From assembly GCA_030765055.1 (NCBI GenBank), contig CM060950.1, positions 17,990,356-18,054,355 of the forward strand: a stretch of DNA of 64,000 nucleotides. The letters run 5' to 3'. Position 1 is the stretch's first letter; the number at the start of each line of letters is the position of its first letter. This document shows positions 57,818 to 64,000 of the stretch, in pieces. The notes beneath the pieces were generated by a model. It had not been told where the DNA came from. It saw only the letters and a program-made list of their open reading frames with translations, and did no database searches. The position numbers and the translations under genes were made by a program. This DNA is from Mantis religiosa (Eukaryota > Arthropoda > Insecta > Mantodea > Mantidae).

Positions 57818-58052
57818 TAAGATCTATTTACTTAAGATGAGTCGTATTAGTAATGCTAACATCAATTTTTTAAACACTCTCAACATGTTCTGGGAACAAG
57901 TATTCCCATCTTCAGAACTTATCCGGCAGACCCATGTTGTTGTTTCTGTTGTGGTGATCGTCTATAATGGCAGCATCATGTTAACAGAGATTACAAAAAT
58001 GCGATGTTAGTGTCACTAGTACTGAACTCATCTTAAGTAAATAGATACATTT
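57818..58052. mobile_element. Short foldback element carrying a hammerhead-like core
   Basis: GATCTATTTACTTAAGATGA at 57821 is inverted at the right end (TCATCTTAAGTAAATAGATA, 58029-58048). Pairing continues inward through a second block (GCTAACATC at 57855-57863; GATGTTAG at 58003-58010). Arms are about 43 bp, total about 230 bp. The interior holds the hammerhead-like core at 57881-57915. No coding capacity. Confidence 0.6.
57881..57915 (-). ncRNA. Hammerhead-like core with a perfect 6-bp stem II
   Basis: Minus strand: CTGAAGA (57915-57909), stem TGGGAA/TTCCCA with loop TACTTG, then GAACATGTTG. CUGANGA is intact and stem II is the best of any in the window. The conserved GAAA is shortened to GAA by one base, which should impair or abolish cleavage. 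Confidence 0.55.
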
Positions 58053-58137
58053 TTCAGTTCTGATTCTGATCTTCTACTTTTTCTGGTGTTCAGCGGGGCC
58101 AAAAAAACATATTTGTGCTCAACGTGAAACTTATTAG

Positions 58138-58302
58138 AAGTGATGCTCAAATGGGCCCAGGGTCCATGGAGCTAAGAGTCTTTTAAGATAAGGGAAAACC
58201 CTGGAGTAAACTTTATCCAGGTAGCTCACCCTCACCAAGATTTGAACTCGGGACCTCTTGAATGTGAGGAGACATGCTATCATCTACACTACTGAGGCAG
58301 GC
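58138..58302 (-). mobile_element. SINE family A, truncated copy
   Basis: Minus strand: GCCTGCCTCAGTAGTGTAG, CGAGTTCAAATCTTGG, CCAGGGTTTTCCCTTATC, ending at GAGCATCACTTC. The AACGTT tail is absent. Confidence 0.8.
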
Positions 58303-59820
58303 ACTTTTCCTACTTATTGTATGAAGTATAGAAGGAGAAAATCTCACATTGTACTTAACTCTTGCTTGTGCACCAGCTTTTTGTTGCTTTCTTGTGGAAT
58401 GATATCCCATGAATTAGACGTAGAGGCCTCTGGCAGAGTGGAATTATTTACCCCAATTACATTCATTTCTCCCTTTGAGTTTTTACAGCAGAATCCTTTA
58501 ATTAATCACTTATCCATGTTCTAGTTTACTTCTTCTTAACCTAACTCAAACTATTAAATCTAAATCTCACTACTTAACAAATAAAATGCTGCATTCAACC
58601 ACAAATGCATTTAAGTTCTGTGGGTCATAAATTGAAATTCAAACATTAAATTTGTGTTAAGTTTGTGCAGTATCACATAAATTTTTTATGAGAGTGTAAA
58701 CTCTACCGTTTCCATCAAATTATACTATAACTGTGAAATACCTGTTTTTTAATGTTAATGTATGTTATTTGCTAAAACTTTAATGTACCACCTGGCCTGG
58801 CAGTAGCTCACGTACCATAGGTTGTACACCCTTGGTGTAGAAGTAAATGATGCAACAACACTGGTGAACCTACAAGACACAATAGTGAAATTTACTATAG
58901 AAGCAGAATTCGACCATACACAGCTTTGTCGACATGAAAATCATAAAAAGATCATAAAAAATGTCAGGAGAAACTCAGTTAAAGATCCATGAAAAAGACA
59001 CAGATACCAGTTAAGCACATAACAAATGAGTGGTACAATGCAAGTAACACAAATATGCAGCAGTAAACAGCCTCAATTTCATTCTGTAAACCCATAGCAT
59101 AGAAGAATACAACAAAGAATTTAACAAGATCCCATCCATTGTTCAGAAAAATATCTTTACAAAATAAAGCAGTATGTATGGGCCCTTCAGAAACTGAAAA
59201 TATACTTAATGTCATAAAATTGGCCCCACTCAAAGTTTACTATTTATAAAATATACTTAGGATCAACACAGAGTCCAGAATTTCAGATGGAAAAACTTCA
59301 GGCTTTTATGAAGCTGGATATAATACTTGTAGAAAAATATAATAGAAAAATTAAACAGGAACACAGGTGGACAAAGTTTAACAGGAAAGAAATGTAAAGC
59401 ATAAAAACACTGATGAACTAGTAGTTGAAGAGCATTTTCCGACAACTCATCAGCTGAAAGAAGCTCTAAAGGTTTTAAAAGTATTCAGAAACTCAAACCA
59501 TCTGTTTGGGAAAAAACTATTTATGCATAAACATAGTTTATTAAGTGCTAATGACCCCTATGAAACTGACCTTATCACATAGTTCAGCTACAAAATGACA
59601 TCTACATGTCACAGTAGAAAACATGATAGTGAATCTAGGGTGAGGATGGAGACAATCTCTGAAACATGTTCCAAAAGTTTGGTAAAAGTTTAGCTGAAGT
59701 AATTAAAATTTATTTTTTGAAGTATTTCATAAGAGCTTTGAGAGATAAGCTACATATACAGCATTATGAATAAAATACAACACTTACCAAACACCCTTCA
59801 ATTATCTGTTTGGTAAATTG
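58303..59820. other. No recognised feature
   Basis: A+T-rich; nothing supported. The minus-strand flank 59760-59830 belongs to the Penelope 3' tail described next. Confidence 0.5.
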
Positions 59821-59870
59821 TCTAAATCCTCCGGGACCGGTTTCATGATGTTTTCATCACATCCTCAGCT
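59760..59870 (-). ncRNA. Penelope 3' end with intact hammerhead-like core
   Basis: Minus strand: CTGAGGA (59868-59862), TG, stem TGATG/CATCA with loop AAAA, T, GAAAC (59844-59840), then CGGTCCCGGAGG. The tail GGTAAGTGTTGTATTTTATT follows at about 59795, as at the other Penelope 3' ends. Both conserved boxes are intact. Flanking helices I and III are not obvious by eye. Confidence 0.55.
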
Positions 59871-60410
59871 GGCAGACTGAATAGCCTTTTGGGTAGTTCC
59901 GGAAGTTGACCGAGAGTTCGCTCCGGTAGATGGCAATAAGAAAGCAAACTGAATTGCATTCAATTCATAAAATTGTTTGTTTGGAATATTTTACAATTTT
60001 GGTGTGAAGTCACATGCTGCAACCTTTTTTACCTATCAAGTAGTGGTTATATAACACCAATAGCTGAAAACTCTCAAATTTTACATCTGAGGTCAATTAT
60101 GTTTATTAATTTCTTTGCAAGCTAGGCTGACGCTGAATATCTGCATTTAGTAAGTCTTCGAAAAGCAGACACATTGTTAATGCTTTTGTTTCTTAATTTA
60201 AGAGACACATTTACTCCACTAGAGTTGTTAAAGACAGCTAGAGAAAGTCTGAAATGCATAGAATATTAATTTTAACTTTCATTTGTTTCATGACCAAACA
60301 AGTCTGAACTGTGAGAAAGCAAACCTATAACTCACTTATAAATATTAAAAGACTTAAATTTATGGGTGAGTTGATTAATGACACTAAACAACACTTACTT
60401 TTAAATTTCC
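59871..60410. other. No recognised feature
   Basis: A+T-rich; nothing supported. Confidence 0.55.
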
Positions 60411-60448
60411 CAGAACATGTTTCGGAGGCTACTTTCCTCCATTATCAA
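60411..60448 (-). ncRNA. Hammerhead-like core, variant
   Basis: Minus strand: TTGATAA (60448-60442), T, stem GGAGG/CCTCC with loop AAAGTAG, GAAAC (60423-60419), ATGTTCTGGG. GAAACATGT is kept, while CUGANGA carries two changes (C to T, G to A). Confidence 0.5.
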
Positions 60449-60884
60449 CACAACATCGACTGGTTTAATTTATTACAACAGCACTGTTTTATAAACACTT
60501 CCACGAAAGGAAATTATTAAAGACTTATTGAGTCATATTCTATTAAAGCTTAAAATTCACTCACGTCATGTTTTAATACTACATTTGTTGCTAGTTCAAG
60601 GTACTGCAAGGTGAAGGATCAAAAATGATGACCAGAAAAGAGAGGTAGTGATGTGACAGAGATTAATGTATTTGAGCCACACATTCTTTGGCAACTTTTA
60701 AATTATTTTCCCTATACCTCAACACATGCTCTAGTATCTATTTTAAAGATTTTCGTAATTCATTCTACAAAATGAATTGCAGTCCAGCTATAAGGTATTC
60801 TACCTTGCTTCAGAAGCAGTATCTCAATTTTGCTCTAATCCTCAGAAACCACAAAACAGCAATATTTTTAAAATAAAATTGAGA
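60449..60884. other. No recognised feature
   Basis: A+T-rich; nothing supported. Confidence 0.55.
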
Positions 60885-61800
60885 TGAATCGAGATGATAT
60901 TGACACACTGCTTCACTTACACTGTTTTTCACAGGACATGTTTCAAGTAGTGTTTTCCTTCTCCATATCGTTGGTAGATGGCATGATGTATTTGTCAAAG
61001 ATGTCCAGTGGTGGAGTTTCAAAATTCATGATTCTATGACGATTTTTATTAATGAAGATCTTTTTCATACAGAAAAATCTTTAGGATGACTAACCTGTTT
61101 TATTAAAGCTGTCTCCAAGTTAATATGTCTGGTATTTAGAAAAGGAAAAGCAACTGCTGATTTTTCTATTTCACCGTTTTTAATGTTGCATATGTAGTCT
61201 TTAGTTCTGATGTCAATAATTCTTTTTATTTTTCCTATATATACCGTAGGGCAAGTTTCACATTTGATCTCGTAGATTCCTTATTTTTCTTTTGCATTGA
61301 CTGAATTTTTTGAGGGGCCTTTTAAAAATTCTTGATACTGAATCTATTTTGAGGTGCGAGAGCTATGTTGTGTTTTGAGAAGCTTTTTTGGAATTTATTA
61401 TGAACTGATGGGTGGAAGGTAAATTTATTACACATTTTTTTCTCTTTTTCCCCTGTAGGTTCCAGGGTAGTGGTTTCTTTTATTTTCTTGGCCCTGTTGA
61501 GTTTGTTAATATTTTGCCCACTAAATTTGGGTCAAAACCATTGGACATAGCTACCGCTTTTACATGCAGGTATTCTCCTCGATAATCTTCCCTGCTCAGT
61601 GGAAATTTGATCATACGGAAGATTAAACTGTTGAAAATGGCATGTAGGTGTTGTTTTGGTTTGAAACTATTATTATTAATATAATTATCCATGTATGTCG
61701 GTTTCCTGTAACTACCAAAAGTTAAAGTATAAACTTGAAAGAAGCGTAGGGAAGCACAAATTAGTACAAAATTGAATCGAGAATATATTGACACATTGCT
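60885..61800 (-). pseudogene. Penelope-like element: end of reverse transcriptase plus GIY-YIG endonuclease
   Basis: Minus-strand order: 5' terminal repeat (the palindrome arm). Then a frame 61794-61480 with FGSYRKPTYMDNYINNNSF and LHVKAVAMSNGFDPNLV, the 'YRKPTHTDRYL...E...HL...L..NGYP' end of Penelope reverse transcriptases. A degraded linker follows. Then the nuclease: GIYEIKCETC (from 61280), VYIGKIKR (61244 onward), IDIRTKDYI. GIY, YIG and the C..C pair are intact, but stops and frameshifts follow. A diverged copy of the terminal repeat (60960-60885, GAAACATGTCCTGTGAA) closes the 3' side. The element is 5'-truncated: the catalytic RT core is absent. Confidence 0.82.
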
Positions 61801-61820
61801 TCACTCACACTGTTTATTCA

Positions 61821-61857
61821 CAGGACATGTTTCAAGAGCTCTTGCTCCTATCCTCAG
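61821..61857 (-). ncRNA. Hammerhead-like core, left palindrome arm
   Basis: The exact inverse of the core at 61896-61932, lying at the 5' side of the Penelope remnant, where a terminal-repeat ribozyme is expected. Confidence 0.6.
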
Positions 61858-61895
61858 CTGATACTCGACTACAACTTGCACTAGTCGAGTATCAG

Positions 61896-61932
61896 CTGAG
61901 GATAGGAGCAAGAGCTCTTGAAACATGTCCTG
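61896..61932 (+). ncRNA. Hammerhead-like core, right palindrome arm
   Basis: CTGAGGA 61896-61902, unpaired T, stem AGGAGC/GCTCTT (61904-61909 with 61914-61919, one G-U) closing loop AAGA, GAAAC 61920-61924, ATGTCCTG. Both conserved boxes are intact. A short ACA/TGT pairing after GAAA could be helix III. Hammerhead ribozymes are known in terminal repeats of Penelope-like elements. Confidence 0.62.
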
Positions 61933-62307
61933 TGAATAAACAGTGTGAGTGAAGCAATGTGTCAATATATTCTCGATTCAATTTTGTACCAAAAGTTAGT
62001 TTGTTATTCACTTGTTTATAATCTTGATGCCCAAAAAGGGAAAAACCAATGAACCTAATAAGAGGCCATGTCTGATCTGAAGCCAATATTTTAATACATA
62101 AATTATGTACAGGGTCTTTGAAACAGATTGCAGCATTTTCACAAAATCACATCTCCTGTTGTAATTGAGATAAATCAATAGTTTAACCTGCAAACTAATC
62201 AGAAACTCATCAAGCTTTTTCAGATGTGACTGTACTCCGCGTGTGATCTTCAGCCGATACAGAACGAGTGTGGTCATGTTACTGTTTTAGTAAAGAGTAC
62301 AACTGCA

Positions 62308-63071
62308 ATGACAACAGTTCAGCAGAAAGCACAGTGCATGTGCACTATTCTACGGGTTGTGAGATTTGTGGTGGACAACACGGCGTTGGGACGGGTTTTC
62401 TCCGGGACCTCCGGTTTCCCCCGCCATCTCATTCCACCGGTGCTCCATCTTCATCTCATGCATCATCAGTGTCACCACCTGCGGTGCCGTATGTAGTAAA
62501 AGCGGGCGTTAAACACTACACATTTCTACGTGTTTATGGTGGTGATCCCCCTCATGCTAATAGCATTAGATGCTGGTATGAAAAGCAGGAAATTGGCAGC
62601 ATTGACACGCATAAGCCCACCAGATGCCTATTGGCCCCTTTAATTGAAGAGACTATCACAGGACATGTTTACTTAGACATGCTAGAACAGTATGTTTTCC
62701 CGCAAATATACCAAATTGAAGATGAAAATAACGTGGTTATTATTTCGACAAGATGGTGTGCCTCCACACTTTTCTCTACCAGTTCGACATGCTCTGCATG
62801 CAAGATTCCCTGATCGGTGGATTGATAGAGCCGGTCCTCTTCAATGGCTTCCTAGAAGCCCTGACTTGACACCCCTAGACATTTTTTGTGGAGATATGTC
62901 AAAAACATTGTGTACAGTAATTTGATCAGAGATCTGAAACATTTAAAGCACAGTATCACTCATGCTGTTGCAACAATCTTGCCTGGGATGACCCAGCAGT
63001 TTTGGACCAAAATCGATTATCAGCTTGATGTTTGCAGAGCAACCAACAGAGCACATATAGAAACAGGGTGA
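62308..63071 (+). pseudogene. DD41D mariner-like transposase, deleted and SINE-interrupted
   Basis: MTTVQQKAQCMCTILR starts at 62308 and the SINE (62355-62523) follows. The frame resumes LRVYGGDPPHANSIRCWYEK (first helix-turn-helix). An internal deletion then leads to TITGHVYLDMLEQYVFPQI. After a frame change come RQDGVPPHFSLPVRHALH (second catalytic D), WIDRAGPLQW and RSPDLTPLDIF (third D). There are 41 residues between the second and third D, the DD41D spacing. A last segment, VKNIVYSNLIRDLKHLKHSI, ends at TGA 63069-63071. The domain with the first D is deleted. Confidence 0.82.
62355..62523 (+). mobile_element. SINE family E, 5'-truncated, in a transposase
   Basis: It lacks the tRNA-like head, starting at GTTGTGAGATTTGTGGTGG, and keeps core and tail to AACACTACACA. 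TTCTACG at 62348-62354 and 62524-62530. 5' truncation is typical of incomplete target-primed reverse transcription. Confidence 0.88.
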
Positions 63072-63187
63072 GGGGAGGGGGGAACTTTTTGAGTTGATGA
63101 ACTGAGAAAAAAAAAAAGAGTACTCATTTTAATATCTCAAATACTTCTTGAGCTATGATTGCTGCAACCTTTTTCGATGACTCTGTA

Positions 63188-63402
63188 TTATGTGGGTAGG
63201 TTGGGAGAAACGAGAAAGTGTCTAAACTTTGTTTCAAACATAAGAGTATTTGCACCTTAAAGAAAAAAGTATAGCTCATAAAAAAAGAGCATCAACTGGA
63301 CCATCAGAAAAAGGTTTAGCAGGGGAAAAAAGGATTTTGTCATGTATATCATAAAAATATACTAGAGTGCAAATATTCCTTATGAAGAGATGGATAGCCT
63401 TT
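63188..63402. other. No recognised feature
   Basis: A+T-rich spacer; nothing supported. Confidence 0.6.
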
Positions 63403-63502
63403 ACTTCTTCAACTTGTCCCTAGTATACCACTTATCACAGTGTTAAGGGATTCTTGTTCCTCTATCCCTTAAGGTCAGGTCTGAGGAACCAAAGCTTTTA
63501 CC
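63403..63502 (+). repeat. Dispersed repeat R2, copy 2
   Basis: Matches 14765-14865. Directly abuts a family B segment on its right. Confidence 0.6.
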
Positions 63503-63765
63503 AGGAGATCCGTGGTTCAAGTCCCGGCCATGGTATTGAGTTTTTCATGTTGACTCTAAGTCGCCATTAAGGTAGTCGTCTCATGTGTATATGAGAACTC
63601 CTAGTGATTTACCACGAAAAATGCGAGTCAGTTGGAGAATTTAATGACATACTGGCACACTGGCCAGGGTAACTCAATGGTTAAGAGCAACCTGACAGAG
63701 ACCACCAGATACATGCTTCAAATCCCGGCTATGGCATAGAATTTTTCAGTCTGACTCTACGTTTC
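63503..63765 (+). mobile_element. Family B repeat, two half-heads around a body
   Basis: The right half of a head (GATCCGTGGTTCAAGTCCCG, GGTATTGAGTTTTTCATG) is joined directly to body (CTAAGTCGCCATTAAGG to GGAGAATTTAATGACAT). A second, complete plus-strand head follows (GGTAACTCAATGGTTAAGAG, GCTTCAAATCCCGG). Here the two heads are in the same orientation, unlike the inverted pairs. Confidence 0.72.
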
Positions 63766-63884
63766 CTATACATAAATATTGCTATCTCTCAGTGTATACT
63801 TTTGAAATACTTTATTAGCTATAACAAAATTATTCTTGACAAAGTATATCGTAGTTAATAAATGGTGAATAAACTATTATCACA

Positions 63885-64000
63885 GCCCGCCTCGATAGCG
63901 TAGATGGTAGCGTGTCTGCCTCACGTTCAAGAGGTCCCGAATTCGAATCTCAGTCAGGGTGAGTTACCTGGATAAGGTTTTCCCGGGGTTTTCCCTTATC
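63885..64000 (+). mobile_element. SINE family A, cut by the window edge
   Basis: Head GCCCGCCTCGATAGCGTAG, B box CGAATTCGAATCTCAG, central TCCCGGGGTTTTCCCTTATC; it continues beyond the window. Confidence 0.92.

Larger units (their letters stand above)
61764..61989. repeat. Perfect 107-bp-arm palindrome of Penelope terminal repeat
   Basis: 61764-61870 and 61883-61989 are exact inverse complements over all 107 bases by my reading, around a 12-base centre (ACAACTTGCACT). Each arm carries a complete hammerhead-like core. The left arm leads (minus strand) into the Penelope RT remnant at 61800. The right arm leads into unrelated sequence. Confidence 0.93.
62110..63185 (+). mobile_element. DD41D-type mariner-like element with both TIRs, deleted, carrying a SINE
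   Basis: Left end CAGGGTCTTTGAAACAGATT at 62110. The right end inverted reads CAGAGTCATCGAAAAAGGTT, with the TIRs staying similar through TTGCAGCA. TA lies on both sides (62108-62109, 63186-63187). At 1076 bp including a 169-bp SINE, it lacks much of the transposase. Confidence 0.85.

Overview
This window is repeat-dense eukaryotic DNA, most likely from an arthropod with a large genome. An insect is the best guess; a cockroach- or termite-like lineage is only a suspicion from the mix of tRNA-derived SINEs, Penelope-like elements and mariners. I found no convincing host protein-coding gene, rRNA or functional tRNA gene. Nearly everything recognisable is a transposable element or something derived from one. 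Coordinates were read by hand; element edges are good to a few bases only where target-site duplications (TSDs) or terminal inverted repeats (TIRs) are quoted.

Layout. 1-2.2 kb: 5' part of an LTR retrotransposon on the minus strand, with an uninterrupted Gag frame running off the left edge, a leader, a duplicated tRNA-Lys-type primer-binding site and a 5' LTR. 2.6-4.3 kb: a nearly complete Tc1 element (DD34E transposase, one intron, two premature stops). 5-16 kb: scattered SINEs, including one that splits a CGGBP1/hAT-like reading frame, and an LTR-like block. 17.15-20.8 kb: a 3.7-kb foldback structure with tRNA-like arms and about 21 tandem copies of a 164-bp unit. 21.3-23.8 kb: a deleted PIF/Harbinger element and a decayed jockey-like reverse transcriptase. 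25-38 kb: SINEs, microsatellites, a mariner-like fragment and a second LTR-like block. 38.9-45 kb: an inverted pair of Penelope GIY-YIG endonuclease remnants, a second Harbinger element, and mariner-like fragments with SINE insertions. 45-53 kb: SINEs, two mariners and a perfect 21-bp minisatellite. 53-62 kb: a cluster of Penelope-derived sequence with several hammerhead-ribozyme-like cores and two palindromes. 62.1-63.2 kb: a deleted DD41D mariner-like element carrying a SINE. The window ends inside another SINE.

Six dispersed tRNA-like repeat families are labelled A-F here for convenience; the labels are mine. Families A, D and E share a short central motif behind their tRNA-like heads. Family B repeatedly occurs as inverted pairs and may be a foldback element rather than an ordinary SINE. 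The most interesting signals are the 17-21 kb foldback/satellite array and the set of hammerhead-like Penelope termini, including a 107-bp perfect palindrome.
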